Notes: generated from the letters alone by a model not told the origin. A stretch of 64,000 nt of DNA from Microvirga lenta (GCF_020532555.1 NZ_JAJBBR010000001.1:124001-188000); one strand, 5' to 3'; shown: positions 43,172 to 56,182, numbered from the stretch's first letter. Numbers and translations: made by a program.

Positions 43172-44416
43172 CTAGGCCTTGCACATCTCGGCGCGGGCGG
43201 AACGCTGATCGCTCGCCATCGACAGCGCCAGGACCACGAGGCCGCCCACCGCCAGGATCGCTCCCACCCATCCGGTCGAGGCGAAACCGTAGCCGGAGGC
43301 GATGGCTAGGCCGCCGAGCCAGGCACCGAGGGCGTTGGCGATGTTGAAGGCGGAATGGTTCAGCGCCGCCGCCAGGGTCTGGGCATCCGCAGCGACATCC
43401 ATCAGGCGGGTCTGGAGCGCCGGCCCGATGGCGACGCTGCTCCCGACCAGGAACACGCAGATCGACAGCATGTACGGGTTCTCGGCCGTCAGGGAGAGGA
43501 TCGACATCACGACGGCGCTGCCCGCCAGGGTGCCGGCGATGGTGCCGATCAGGTTCCTGTCGGCGAACCAGGCGCCGACCAGATTGCCCACGATCATGCC
43601 GGAGCCGAACAGCGCCATCATCATGGGAACGGCGCTTTCCGGCATCTGGGCGACCTGCGTGGCCGTCGACGCGATGTAGGAGAACACGGAGAACAACCCG
43701 CCGAAGCCGACGGCGCCGATGCCCAGGGTGAACCAGACCTGCTTGCGCTTGAAGGCCCCGAGTTCCCGGATCGGGCTGGCTCCCTCTTGAACTTTGTCCT
43801 TCGGCAGGAACAGCCAGATCAGGACGACGGTGAGCGCCCCCAGGAAGCCGACCGCCGCGAAGGCGACCCTCCAGCTCAGGATCTGACCGAACCAGGTTGC
43901 GACGGGCGTGCCGAGCAGCGTCGCCACGGTCAGTCCCAGCATGACGCGGGCTACGGCCTGGGTCCGCTTGCGCGGCTCGACCAGGGAAGCGGCCACCAAG
44001 GCCGCCACGCCGAAATAGGCGCCGTGCGGAAGCCCGGTCAGAAACCGCAGGAGAACGAACGATTCGAAGCCCGGCGCCAAAGCGCTGACGACGTTGCCGA
44101 AGGCGAAGACCGCCATCAGAACGAGCAGCAGCGTCTGACGGGCGAGCTTCGCGGCCAGGACCGCGATGATGGGAGCGCCGACCACAACGCCCAGCGCATA
44201 GGCGCTGATGGCGTATCCAGCCTCCGGCGTGGTGACGCCGAATTCCTGGGCGACGTTGGGCAGAAGCCCCATGATGGCGAACTCGCCCGTGCCGATGCCG
44301 AAGCTGCCGACGGCAAGCGCCAGCTCGATCAGGGCGACCGCGAGCCGCGAGCGCGGAACGGGCTTCTCCCCAGGAACGGCCCGGTCGGCCGCTGCCATCG
44401 AAATATCGGACATCAA
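43172..44416 (-). CDS. MFS transporter, DHA1 drug/arabinose-efflux-like
   Basis: The 414-residue protein has 12 spans with the DHA1 features LALAVGSFGIGTGEFAIMGLLPNVAQEFG (in part: FGIGTGEFAIMGLLP) at span 1, AVVVGAPIIAVLAAKL and GLPHGAYFGVAALVAASL at span 5. Such proteins export sugars, purines or drugs. The first two Met codons are both possible starts. It is convergent with the methyltransferase gene, 17 bp apart. Confidence 0.88.
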   Translation of the reverse strand: MMSDISMAAADRAVPGEKPVPRSRLAVALIELALAVGSFGIGTGEFAIMGLLPNVAQEFGVTTPEAGYAISAYALGVVVGAPIIAVLAAKLARQTLLLVLMAVFAFGNVVSALAPGFESFVLLRFLTGLPHGAYFGVAALVAASLVEPRKRTQAVARVMLGLTVATLLGTPVATWFGQILSWRVAFAAVGFLGALTVVLIWLFLPKDKVQEGASPIRELGAFKRKQVWFTLGIGAVGFGGLFSVFSYIASTATQVAQMPESAVPMMMALFGSGMIVGNLVGAWFADRNLIGTIAGTLAGSAVVMSILSLTAENPYMLSICVFLVGSSVAIGPALQTRLMDVAADAQTLAAALNHSAFNIANALGAWLGGLAIASGYGFASTGWVGAILAVGGLVVLALSMASDQRSARAEMCKA

Positions 44417-44602
44417 GCCCCCAAGAGATGTTTCGCGAAAACCATGATGCGCTGCTTGGCCTTTGGACAGGCACGGCTGCGGCGCGAACTCATGTCGGTC
44501 TTATATTGCACTGCAAAACCGGGATGAGGACTGCACCCGGATGCAGGCCAGGGCTGCACTGGCCGTCTGTACCGGCTCGATCCTCAGCCGGTTGGCTCTT
44601 CG

Positions 44603-44998
44603 CTAGGCAAAGGTCCATGCCTTGTGGGCGACGAAGCTCCACAGCATCACGATCCCGGTCGTGACCAGCTGCGCCGGGATGTAGGGGGCGCCGAGCCATT
44701 CCACGAAGGCGTGCATGAACAGCCAGGTCAGCAGGAAGCCCACGAGGGCGACCAGGGCGAAGCGCCAGGTGGCCTCCCGGTGGGGGCGGCTGCTCCGATA
44801 GGTGTGGGTGCGGTTGAGGGCGTAGGAGACGAGCCCGCCCGCGATATAGCCGGCCAGCGTCGCCGGGACCGGCGAGGCGAAGCCGCCCTCCACGAGCATG
44901 ACCAGGAGGCCGTAATGCGCCACGGCCGCGGCCAGCCCCACCCCGAAGAAGGCGGCGAACTGGCGGGCGAGGCGGCGCGGGTAAGGAAATGTCGTCAC
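44603..44998 (-). CDS. GtrA-family membrane protein
   Basis: The 131-residue protein has four predicted spans and the GtrA-type order FAAFFGVGLAAAVAHYGLLVML, GYIAGGLVSYALNRTHTYRS and a final span ending VAHKAWTFA. GtrA proteins flip lipid-linked glucosyl groups in O-antigen modification; the partner glycosyltransferases are not beside it, so the role is uncertain. Confidence 0.85.
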   Translation of the reverse strand: MTTFPYPRRLARQFAAFFGVGLAAAVAHYGLLVMLVEGGFASPVPATLAGYIAGGLVSYALNRTHTYRSSRPHREATWRFALVALVGFLLTWLFMHAFVEWLGAPYIPAQLVTTGIVMLWSFVAHKAWTFA

Positions 44999-45184
44999 GG
45001 CCCCTCGTTAGCCCGTTACGGCGGCGCCGTCACGCGCTTCATCGGTGGACGCGTCCTCTTGGCCCTTTCTTTACGGGATGAGGCCGTGTAAGAGCCTCTC
45101 TCAACCTTAAATCAGATAACACGCCAGCTGCGCTCGAAGCGCCGTACCTTACGGCCGCGCGGCTGGACACGCCTGGGTGGCCAT

Positions 45185-48655
<3,471 letters not shown>

Positions 48656-48756
48656 GGCCCGGGCATAAATCGGAACTGCGAAGCTTCAAGGAAGTTTTCG
48701 TTGATATGCGAGGGCGCCGGAAACGGCGGCCTCGTACCTCTTTTTGGAAGAGACGA

Positions 48757-49233
48757 ATGATGGACAAGGTCCCTCTGACGATCAAGGGTTTTGCGGCGCT
48801 CGAGGAAGAGCTCAAGCAGAGGCAACAGGTCGAGCGCCCCCGGATCATCCAGGCTATTGCTGAGGCTCGCGCGCTGGGCGACCTGTCGGAAAATGCCGAA
48901 TACCATGCCGCTAAGGAAGCGCAGTCCCTCAACGAGGGCCGCATCCTCGAGCTGGAAAGCCTGATTTCGCGCGCCGAGATCATCGACATCTCGAAGCTTT
49001 CCGGCGACCGGATCAAGTTCGGCGCCACGGTCAAGCTCGTGGACGAGGATACGGAAGAGGAAAAGACCTACCAGATCGTCGGCGAGCCGGAGGCGGACGT
49101 GCATTCCGGCCGCGTCTCGGTCTCGTCGCCCATCGCCCGGGCCCTGATGGGCAAGACGATCGGCGATACGGTGGAGGTCGTCACTCCCGGCGGCGGCAAG
49201 TCCTACGAAGTCGTCGGCGTCCAGTTCGGCTAA
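48757..49233 (+). CDS. greA: Transcription elongation factor GreA
   Basis: The 158-residue protein rescues arrested RNA polymerase by stimulating transcript cleavage. It has the N-terminal coiled-coil with the acidic [15 protein letters not shown] tip and a C-terminal FKBP-like domain (VYQ... [17 protein letters not shown]). I use the first of two adjacent ATGs (48757), following GGAAGAG. It is in the same direction as carB and may share its transcript. Confidence 0.95.
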   Translation: MMDKVPLTIKGFAALEEELKQRQQVERPRIIQAIAEARALGDLSENAEYHAAKEAQSLNEGRILELESLISRAEIIDISKLSGDRIKFGATVKLVDEDTEEEKTYQIVGEPEADVHSGRVSVSSPIARALMGKTIGDTVEVVTPGGGKSYEVVGVQFG

Positions 49234-49252
49234 TCGGCAGCAGGGGGCAGCG

Positions 49253-49771
49253 ATGAAGGATCACAGCATGTCTCCTCTGTCCCGCCGCTCGTTCCTGACG
49301 GGTCTCGCCTGTGCCGGCTTTGCCGGCGCAGGCCTTTCGGCTGCCCGGGCGCAGGCTTTCCCCCAGTATTTCTCGTCCTTCGCCGTGGATGTCGGCGTGC
49401 TCCGGGCCAAGGGCCTGGATGCCTTCGCGGATTTCGTCGGCGCGGCCGCGCTCGATGAGCTGCAGCGCTCCTTTGCCGACCGGGTCGATCCGCGCGGCCC
49501 GCGCCTCGTGGTCCGCCTGACCAACCTCTTCCTGACGAGCTCGCCCGATGGCGGCGGCGGTGGTCGCCGCTGGCGCGGAGCCGGCGGGGGAGCGGATTCG
49601 CTCGAAGGCGAGGCGCTGGCCGTCGGCCCGAGAGGAGAGATCATCGCGCGCCACCCGCAGCTCGCGGTTCTGGACGTGCGCACGAGCATCCTGACGCCCA
49701 ACGAGCCCGGCCGGGCCGCCGCGGTGGCGCAGCACTACGTCCGCTGGCTGCGGCGACAGCTCATCGGCTAG
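49253..49771 (+). CDS. Tat-exported hypothetical protein
   Basis: The 172-residue protein has a twin-arginine signal (SRRSFLTG, then a hydrophobic stretch to AARAQAF). The mature part is alpha/beta with a glycine-rich loop GGGGGRRWRGAGGG. Export folded suggests a cofactor or metal, but none is visible. It follows greA by 19 bp and overlaps the end of the convergent GNAT gene by 11 bp. Confidence 0.72.
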   Translation: MKDHSMSPLSRRSFLTGLACAGFAGAGLSAARAQAFPQYFSSFAVDVGVLRAKGLDAFADFVGAAALDELQRSFADRVDPRGPRLVVRLTNLFLTSSPDGGGGGRRWRGAGGGADSLEGEALAVGPRGEIIARHPQLAVLDVRTSILTPNEPGRAAAVAQHYVRWLRRQLIG

Positions 49772-50291
49772 GCCCTGCTGGGCCCGGCTGCGCATCCGAC
49801 CGGCGCTCGCGCCGAAACAGGAAGCGCGCCATTTCCGGAACGAACCTGACCACCTCGAAACCGGCCTTTTCCAGAACACGACGCGAGCCGATGTTTTCCG
49901 GATGCGCGAAAGCCTTGATTTCCGGCAGGGCCAGGGTCCGGTCGGCCACATGGGTGCAGGCCGCCGTCAGCTCGCCGGCATATCCCCTGCCCCAGACGTC
50001 CGGGTGGAAATAGTAGCCGACCTCCACGCCCCAACCGGGCTCGAAGGGGTCGTTGTAGAGGCCGCCCCAGCCGACGAGGCGCCCCTCCCGCTTCGTCACG
50101 ATGGTCCAGGGCGCAAAGCCGTCCCTGCGGCGGAACCACTCGTGCACGGCGATGCGGCGGCGGCATTGGCGGAGCGTCCGGTCGCAATGGGTGAACCGCA
50201 TGGCCTGAGGATCCCCCAGGAACGCGAACAGAGCCGGCACGTCGGCCAGCTTCGGCCGCCGAAGCAGCAAATGCTCCGTTTCGAGGTCCAA
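49761..50291 (-). CDS. GNAT-family acetyltransferase
   Basis: The 176-residue product has the RimJ/RimL-type GNAT order: LETEHLLLRRPKLADVPAL at the start, VEVGYYFHPDVWGRGYAGEL (in part: WGRGYAGEL) as the acetyl-CoA pyrophosphate loop, and NIGSRRVLEKAGFEVV near the end. It may acetylate a protein N-terminus or small amine. Its stop region overlaps the convergent Tat-protein gene. Confidence 0.87.
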   Translation of the reverse strand: MDLETEHLLLRRPKLADVPALFAFLGDPQAMRFTHCDRTLRQCRRRIAVHEWFRRRDGFAPWTIVTKREGRLVGWGGLYNDPFEPGWGVEVGYYFHPDVWGRGYAGELTAACTHVADRTLALPEIKAFAHPENIGSRRVLEKAGFEVVRFVPEMARFLFRRERRSDAQPGPAGPSR

Positions 50292-50400
50292 CGCGCTCCT
50301 CCGGGACGATCCTCGGCCTTCGCAGGCCGCAACTCACCGAATGCCGGTATACCTCACGGCACACGCCGCGGGGAGGCTTTCGGCCGGAGCTGTCCGGCTT

Positions 50401-50886
50401 CTATTCGGCGACTTCGGACACGTCTTCGATCGGCACCAAGGGCTCGTCCTTGATCAGGTCGAGAGTGAGCGCCGTGCGGACGTTGCGCACATTCGGCAGG
50501 GAGGTGAGTTCCGACACCAGTCCCTGGAAGGCGGCGAGATTGGGCGCCACGCATTTCATGATGAAGTCGATGTCGCCGGACAGGGTCCAGCATTCCCGGA
50601 CCATGGACCAGCCCTTGATCCGCTCCTCGAACTCGCGGAGCTCCTTCTTGCCCTGGATGTCGAGCTGGACCATCGCGAAGCACACGATTTCGAAGCCCAG
50701 GCCCTTGGGGTCGAGCATGGCCCTGTAGGCCTTGATGATGCCGGCGCTTTCCAGCGCCCTCACACGGCGCAGGCATGGGGGGGCCGACAGGCCGACGCGA
50801 CGGGCCAGCTCCACATTCGTGATGCTGCCATCGGCCTGCAGTTCCTTCAGGATGGCCCAGTCAATGGAATCGAGGCGTCCGCGCAC
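50401..50886 (-). CDS. Lrp/AsnC-family regulator beside the ELM1/trxB genes
   Basis: The product of 161 residues starts at GTG 50886, five bases after GGAG. It has the N-terminal helix-turn-helix TNVELARRVGLSAPPCLRRVRALESAGIIKAY (in part: ELARRVGLSAPPCLRRVRA) and RAM domain with SGDIDFIMKCV. Across a 115-bp interval it is divergent from the ELM1-like gene, whose start lies on a perfect palindrome. In this order of bacteria it is commonly found near trxB. Confidence 0.88.
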   Translation of the reverse strand: MRGRLDSIDWAILKELQADGSITNVELARRVGLSAPPCLRRVRALESAGIIKAYRAMLDPKGLGFEIVCFAMVQLDIQGKKELREFEERIKGWSMVRECWTLSGDIDFIMKCVAPNLAAFQGLVSELTSLPNVRNVRTALTLDLIKDEPLVPIEDVSEVAE

Positions 50887-51001
50887 GTTAACTCCGGGAA
50901 AGGCTCGTCTCGGCTGAGTAGACGGTGTAGAGGGTCTGCACAAGAAGGGCTGGCGATTAAGTCGCAACGAACTTCATGCACTCCACAGGCTCATTGATCA
51001 A

Positions 51002-52033
51002 ATGTTGCGCAACAACTCAAGCCTGCCGATAGCCTCCGGCACGACCTGCTGGGTCCTGTCCGACGGCAAGGCCGGAGACGAGTTGCAGGCCCTGAGCGTA
51101 TCCGAGGCCCTCGGCCTGGAGCCGGACATCCGCCGGGTGCGGCCCCGCGCGCCCTTCTCCTGGTTCATGCCCTGGGGGCCCATCGATCCCCGGGAGCGCC
51201 CGGGCACCCGCAACAGCCCTCTCGTCCCACCCTTTCCCGATCTGCTCATCGGGTCCGGCCGCCGCGCCGTGCCTTACCTGCGCTTCGTGAAGCGCGCCTC
51301 CGGCGGGCGAACCTACACGGTCTTCCTCAAGGATCCTCGCATCGGACCGAACGCCGCCGATTTCATCTGGTCGCCGAGCTACGACCGCCTGCGGGGCCCG
51401 AACATCCTCAACACGCTCACGCCGCCCCACCGGGTCTCGGCCGAGCGGCTCGAAGCGGCCCGCGCGAAGCCCGACCCGCGCCTGGCCGGCCTCCCCCACC
51501 CGCGCGTGGCGGTGCTCGTGGGGGGCGACAGCCGCCACCACCGCTTCACGGAAGGCGACATCGCCCGCCTCACGGAGCACCTCGCCACCCTGGCGGGAAC
51601 GGGCGCCGGACTGATGATCACCGCCTCGCGACGGACCCCTCCCGCTCTTCGGGACGCCCTGATCGCTCTGGCGTCGCGCCATGGGGGCTTCTTCTGGGAC
51701 GGGAGCGGCGAGAATCCCTTCGTGGCGCTTCTCGCCCTTGCGGAAGCGGTGGTGGCCACCGCGGATTCCTTCAACATGATCGGCGAGGCCGCGGCGACGG
51801 GCGTTCCCATCCTGGTCTTCGAACCCACGGGCGGGCATCCCAAGCTGAGGGTCTTCCTCGACGAGATGAAATCCCTTGGAGTTGTGCATCCTTTCGCGGG
51901 CCGACTTGAAGGCGAAGCCTATCCACCCTTAAATTCAACCCCTCGGATTGCGCGCGCCATCGCCGAAGGCCTAGGCCGCCATCGCCGCGCTCTCGGATTG
52001 CCTGACGCGGCTCTTTCACTGGAGAATTCTTGA
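51002..52033 (+). CDS. Mitochondrial-fission ELM1-like family protein
   Basis: The 343-residue product matches the bacterial ELM1-like family (DUF1022): WVLSDGKAGDELQALSVSEALG at the start, FPDLLIGSGRRAVPYLRFVKR, VLVGGDSRHHRFTEGD and ADSFNMIGEAAATGVPILVFEP. It has a GT-B-like fold, so a glycosyltransferase-type reaction is suspected. The function in bacteria is unknown. Its TGA overlaps the trxB ATG. Confidence 0.85.
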   Translation: MLRNNSSLPIASGTTCWVLSDGKAGDELQALSVSEALGLEPDIRRVRPRAPFSWFMPWGPIDPRERPGTRNSPLVPPFPDLLIGSGRRAVPYLRFVKRASGGRTYTVFLKDPRIGPNAADFIWSPSYDRLRGPNILNTLTPPHRVSAERLEAARAKPDPRLAGLPHPRVAVLVGGDSRHHRFTEGDIARLTEHLATLAGTGAGLMITASRRTPPALRDALIALASRHGGFFWDGSGENPFVALLALAEAVVATADSFNMIGEAAATGVPILVFEPTGGHPKLRVFLDEMKSLGVVHPFAGRLEGEAYPPLNSTPRIARAIAEGLGRHRRALGLPDAALSLENS

Positions 52034-52995
52034 TGGCCCATACTCACGCCAAGCTCATCATCATCGGCTCTGGGCCGGCCGGCTACACCGCGGCGATCTA
52101 TGCGGCCCGCGCCATGCTGGAGCCGGTCCTGATCTCCGGCTTCCAGCCGGGCGGACAGCTCATGATCACGACGGACGTGGAAAACTATCCGGGCTTCGCC
52201 GACGTGATCCAGGGCCCGTGGCTCATGGAGCAGATGCGCCTGCAGGCGGAGCATGTGGGCACCCGCATGGTTTCCGACCACATCACCAAGGTCGACCTGA
52301 AGCAGCGGCCCTTCCGCCTGGAGGCCGATTCCGGCGAGACCTACAGCTGCGATGCGCTCATCGTCGCGACCGGAGCCCAGGCCAAGTGGCTCGGCCTGCC
52401 CTCCGAGGCCCTGTTCCAGGGCTTCGGCGTCTCGGCCTGCGCCACCTGCGACGGCTTCTTCTTCCGCGGCAAGGAGGTCGTGGTGGTCGGCGGCGGCAAC
52501 ACCGCCGTCGAGGAGGCGCTCTACCTCTCCCATCTCGCCTCCAAGGTGACCCTGGTCCACCGCCGGGACTCCCTGCGGGCCGAGCGCATCCTGCAGGACC
52601 GCCTGCTGAACAATCCCAAGATCGAGGTCGTGTGGAACTCCGCCGTGGAGGAGATCTGCGGCAGCCAGAACCCTACCTCCGTCACCCATGTCCGGCTGAA
52701 GAACATCGTCTCCGGCGAGGTCTCGGAACTGAAGACCGACGGCGTCTTCATCGCCATCGGGCACAAGCCCTCGACGGAGCTCTTCGCCGGTCAGCTCGAC
52801 ATGAAGCAGGGCGGTTATCTGCTGACCAAGCCGGGCACGACGGAGACCAACGTTCCGGGCGTTTTCGCCGCGGGCGACGTGGCCGACGACGTCTACCGCC
52901 AGGCGGTGACGGCCGCCGGCATGGGCTGCATGGCGGCGCTGGAAACGGAACGCTACCTGGCGAGCCTGGAGGTGACGCAGCAGGCCGCCGAGTGA
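52033..52995 (+). CDS. trxB: Thioredoxin-disulfide reductase
   Basis: The 320-residue flavoprotein passes electrons from NADPH to thioredoxin. FAD binding is in IIIGSGPAGYTAAIYAARA, the redox pair in CATC, NADPH binding in VVVGGGNTAVEEAL, and the second FAD contact in GVFAAGDVADDVYRQ. ATG 52033 has GGAG eight bases upstream and overlaps the previous stop. The LysR gene lies 110 bp downstream on the same strand. Confidence 0.95.
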   Translation: MAHTHAKLIIIGSGPAGYTAAIYAARAMLEPVLISGFQPGGQLMITTDVENYPGFADVIQGPWLMEQMRLQAEHVGTRMVSDHITKVDLKQRPFRLEADSGETYSCDALIVATGAQAKWLGLPSEALFQGFGVSACATCDGFFFRGKEVVVVGGGNTAVEEALYLSHLASKVTLVHRRDSLRAERILQDRLLNNPKIEVVWNSAVEEICGSQNPTSVTHVRLKNIVSGEVSELKTDGVFIAIGHKPSTELFAGQLDMKQGGYLLTKPGTTETNVPGVFAAGDVADDVYRQAVTAAGMGCMAALETERYLASLEVTQQAAE

Positions 52996-53105
52996 ATTTC
53001 TCAACGATTGGTTAGCCTTCGGTCCGAATTCCTATTGCCTTCGGCCAGCGGCTTATAAGAGATAAGACGGTCCTCCCTCGCGGGACGGATCGTCAGGGGA
53101 ATGCC

Positions 53106-53996
53106 GTGGACTGGGACAAAATCCGGATTTTCTATACGGTCGCGGAGGCTGGCAGCTTCACGCGCGCCGGTGACGATCTCGGGTTGAGCCAGTCCGCGGT
53201 CAGCCGCCAGATCAGCGCCCTCGAGCGCGAGCTGAGGGCTCCCCTCTTCCATCGCCATGCCAGAGGCCTCATCCTGACCGAGCAGGGCGACCTGCTGTTC
53301 CGGGCGGCCCGGGACATGCGGATGCGCCTGGAGACCACCAAGGCGCGCCTTGTGGAAACCAGCGAGCGGCCTTCCGGCGAGTTGAAGGTGACCACGACGG
53401 TCGGCCTCGGCTCGATCTGGCTCGCCCAGCGCATCGCCGAGTTCATGGACCTCTACCCGGACGTGCGGGTGCAGTTGCTCCTCAGCAACGAGGAGCTCGA
53501 CCTCGCCATGCGCGAAGCCGACGTGGCGATCCGCCTGCGCCGTCCCGCGCAGCCGGACCTGATCCAGCGGCGCCTCTTCACCGTTCACTTCCACGTCTAC
53601 GCGTCGAGCGACTATCTCAAGCGCTTCGGCGAGCCCAAGACGCTCGAGGAGCTCGACGAGCACCGCATCGTCTCCTTCGGCGGCGACCAGCCGTCCTACC
53701 TGATGGCGGTGCACTGGCTCTCGACCGCGGGACGCGAGGGACGGGAGCCGCGCCAGTATCACTACGTGGTCAACAACATCACGGCCCTGAAGATCGCCGT
53801 CGAGACGGGAGCCGGCATCGCCGTGCTGCCGGACTACGCGGTCGTCGGCAACCCGAACCTGACCCAGGTCCTGCGCGACGTGGAGATGCCCTCCCTCGAC
53901 AGCTATCTGGTCTATGCCGAGGAGATGCGCTCCGTCGCCCGCGTGCAGGCCTTCCGCGACTTCCTCATCACCAAGGCCCAGCGCTGGACCTTCTGA
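53106..53996 (+). CDS. LysR-family regulator, VtlR/LsrB-like
   Basis: The 296-residue protein has the LysR helix-turn-helix at residues 18-45 (GSFTRAGDDLGLSQSAVSRQISALE, in part) and an inducer-binding domain. The position after trxB and the sequence MDWDKIRIFYTVAEAGSFTRAG match VtlR of Brucella and LsrB of Sinorhizobium. The start is GTG 53106; an out-of-frame ATG lies at 53101. In the relatives it activates an AbcR sRNA, and the downstream interval has exactly such a unit. Confidence 0.88.
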   Translation: MDWDKIRIFYTVAEAGSFTRAGDDLGLSQSAVSRQISALERELRAPLFHRHARGLILTEQGDLLFRAARDMRMRLETTKARLVETSERPSGELKVTTTVGLGSIWLAQRIAEFMDLYPDVRVQLLLSNEELDLAMREADVAIRLRRPAQPDLIQRRLFTVHFHVYASSDYLKRFGEPKTLEELDEHRIVSFGGDQPSYLMAVHWLSTAGREGREPRQYHYVVNNITALKIAVETGAGIAVLPDYAVVGNPNLTQVLRDVEMPSLDSYLVYAEEMRSVARVQAFRDFLITKAQRWTF

Positions 53997-54087
53997 CAGC
54001 CGGAATCGGCGCAAGCTCGACAGTCGCAGATCATGTCGTCTCTGTGACCGAAGCCATGCAGATGTTGCAGCCCTTTCATGAGGCATG

Positions 54088-54123
54088 TTGCATTGCAAAC
54101 GGGCCGAATGCCTTCAATATAAG
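54088..54123 (+). promoter_or_regulatory. Activator-dependent promoter of the candidate sRNA
   Basis: A TATAAG box at 54118-54123 has only a poor -35 (GCAAAC, 54095-54100), on top of which lies a perfect palindrome TTGCA-T-TGCAA (54088-54098). That layout suits class II activation by a LysR-type protein; the gene for one ends 90 bp upstream. A related ATGCA...TTGCA lies at 54056-54069. Confidence 0.6.
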
Positions 54124-54130
54124 CCTCGGC

Positions 54131-54253
54131 TGATTTCAACGCGGCATCGCTTTTCTTCCTCCCGGCGATGTCGTGTCGGCCGTTCCCTCTGGAAGGTTTT
54201 GACTTATTTGTCGGACCTCTACTTTAGCCGGGCCCTGGGCCCGGCTTTTTTTT
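54131..54253 (+). ncRNA. AbcR-family-like small regulatory RNA
   Basis: A predicted transcript of about 122 nt runs from the TATAAG promoter to a strong terminator: AGCCGGGCC/GGCCCGGCT (54226-54246) with eight Ts. It contains two unpaired anti-Shine-Dalgarno-like tracts, CTTCCTCCC (54155-54163) and GTTCCCTCTGG (54182-54192), as in AbcR sRNAs that repress transporter mRNAs through Hfq. In Sinorhizobium and Brucella relatives AbcR genes are linked to this LysR gene. The family call is inference from position and motifs. Confidence 0.65.
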
Positions 54254-54305
54254 GCCCGTTCGCGGACGGAGCGAATTGTCCTTCCGGGTGCGGCGGGACG
54301 TCGTC

Positions 54306-56027
54306 TCACGACGACTGCGTGACCTCGTCCTTGAGCACGCGCCGCAGAACCTTGCCGACATTGGTCTTGGGCAGCGTCTCGCGGAACTCGACCCGCCGCG
54401 GCACCTTGTAGGGCGTCAGGTTCTCGCGGCAGAACTGGCGCAGTTCGTCCGCGCTCAGGGACGGATCCTTGCGGACCACGTAGGCGACCACGACCTCCCC
54501 GCCGTTGCTGTCCGGCAGACCGATGACGGCAGCCTCGGTCACCTGGGGGTGCTGGACGAGAATGTCCTCGACCTCGTTCGGATAGACGTTGAAGCCGGAG
54601 ACCAGGATCATGTCCTTCATGCGGTCGACGATCTTCACCTCGCCATGGGGCAGAATCACCGCCACGTCTCCGGTGCGGAAGTAGCCGTCCTGCGTCATCA
54701 CCTTCGCGGTCTCGTCGGGACGCTGCCAATAGCCGGCCATGACCTGCGGGCCCTTCACGCACAGCTCGCCCCTTTCGCCGAAGGGCAGCGGCGCTCCGTC
54801 CTGGGAGCGGATCGACACGTCCGTGGAGGGAAGCGGGTAGCCGATGGTGCCGGTGAACTCCTCGATGTCCAGGCGGTTGGCGCAGACCACGGGCGAGGTC
54901 TCGGACAGGCCGTATCCTTCCACGATGGGCTGCCCGGTCACCGCCTTCCACTTCTTCGCCACGACGGCCTGGGTGGCCATGCCGCCGGACACGGCGAAGA
55001 CGAGTTGCGAGAAATCCACCTCCTCGATTCCGGGCGCGTTCGCCAGGGCGTTGTAGAGGGTGTTGACGCCCGACATCAGGGTGATGCGGCTCGACTTGAG
55101 GATCTTCACGAAACCGGGGATGTCGCGCGGGTTCGCGATGAGCAGCTGACACCCGCCGATCCGGGTCATCAGCAGGGCGCAGACCGTCAGGCCGAAGATG
55201 TGGTAGAGCGGAAGCGCCGTGACCATCACGTGATCGGTGCGCTCGCCGAAGAACGGGCGCATCCAGGCCTCGCACTGGAGCACGTTCGCGGTCACGTTCC
55301 GGTGCAGCAGGATTGCCCCTTTGGAGACGCCGGTGGTCCCGCCGGTATACTGCAGGAAGGCGATGTCGTCGGGCGTCACCGCCACCGGTTTCGGGGGCTG
55401 CTTCGCCCCCTGCGCGACGACCGATCTGAAAGCGACGGCCGCTGGAAGGCTGAAGGGCTTGACGGCCTTCTTCACGTGCCGCGACACGATGTTGATGATC
55501 GAGCCTTTGAGGCCCAGCAGGTCGCCGGGCTTGACCACGACGAGCCGGTCGAGCTTCACGTCGTTCAGGGCTTCCTGCACCGTGGCGCCGAAATTCTCGA
55601 GCACGAACAGCGCCCGCGCGCCGGAATCCTGCAGCTGATGGGTCAGTTCGCGCGGCGTGTAGAGCGGATTGACGTTCACGACCGTGCAGCCGGCGATCAG
55701 GATCCCGAAGAGGACGGCCGGATAGGCCATCACGTTCGGCATCATGATCGCGACCCGGTCGCCCTTCCCCATTCCCTGGGCCTGGAGCCAGGAGGCGACC
55801 GCATCGGCGGTTCGCCCCAGCTCCGCATAGGTCATGCGCTTGCCGAAGCTTTCGGCGGCGTTTCGCGACCCATAGGCCGACACGCCTTCACGGAAGATGT
55901 CGACCAGGGTGCCGGTCCGCTCGACGTCGATGGTTTGGGGAACCTGGGCCGGATAGGAGCTCAACCAGGGCCGGGCCGCATACTGCCCGGCTGCGCCGGA
56001 ATGTTCCGCCGTGTTGGGGGCGTTCAT
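54306..56027 (-). CDS. fadD: Long-chain-fatty-acid--CoA ligase
   Basis: The protein of 573 residues activates fatty acids for beta-oxidation. The P-loop YTGGTTGVSKGA, GYGLSETSPVV, YFRTGDVAVI and the C-terminal adenylation-domain Lys in PKTNVGKVLRR are present. I start at ATG 56027, seven bases after GGAGGA. In the minus orientation, it is followed by the sRNA terminator region; 155 bp separate its start from the EF-G-like gene. Confidence 0.92.
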   Translation of the reverse strand: MNAPNTAEHSGAAGQYAARPWLSSYPAQVPQTIDVERTGTLVDIFREGVSAYGSRNAAESFGKRMTYAELGRTADAVASWLQAQGMGKGDRVAIMMPNVMAYPAVLFGILIAGCTVVNVNPLYTPRELTHQLQDSGARALFVLENFGATVQEALNDVKLDRLVVVKPGDLLGLKGSIINIVSRHVKKAVKPFSLPAAVAFRSVVAQGAKQPPKPVAVTPDDIAFLQYTGGTTGVSKGAILLHRNVTANVLQCEAWMRPFFGERTDHVMVTALPLYHIFGLTVCALLMTRIGGCQLLIANPRDIPGFVKILKSSRITLMSGVNTLYNALANAPGIEEVDFSQLVFAVSGGMATQAVVAKKWKAVTGQPIVEGYGLSETSPVVCANRLDIEEFTGTIGYPLPSTDVSIRSQDGAPLPFGERGELCVKGPQVMAGYWQRPDETAKVMTQDGYFRTGDVAVILPHGEVKIVDRMKDMILVSGFNVYPNEVEDILVQHPQVTEAAVIGLPDSNGGEVVVAYVVRKDPSLSADELRQFCRENLTPYKVPRRVEFRETLPKTNVGKVLRRVLKDEVTQSS

Positions 56028-56182
56028 CGTGTTCCTCCGCTTCGTGGCGAGGTTGCTTTGGGAGATGGCGTCTCCGTCAAAGCTAAACTTGACGCGGAAG
56101 AGCACGTTTGTCGATGGGATAGTTTAGACCTGAACGATCGGAATGCTCCGACCGTTCAGGTTCTTACCGGAATTCTCGCGGC

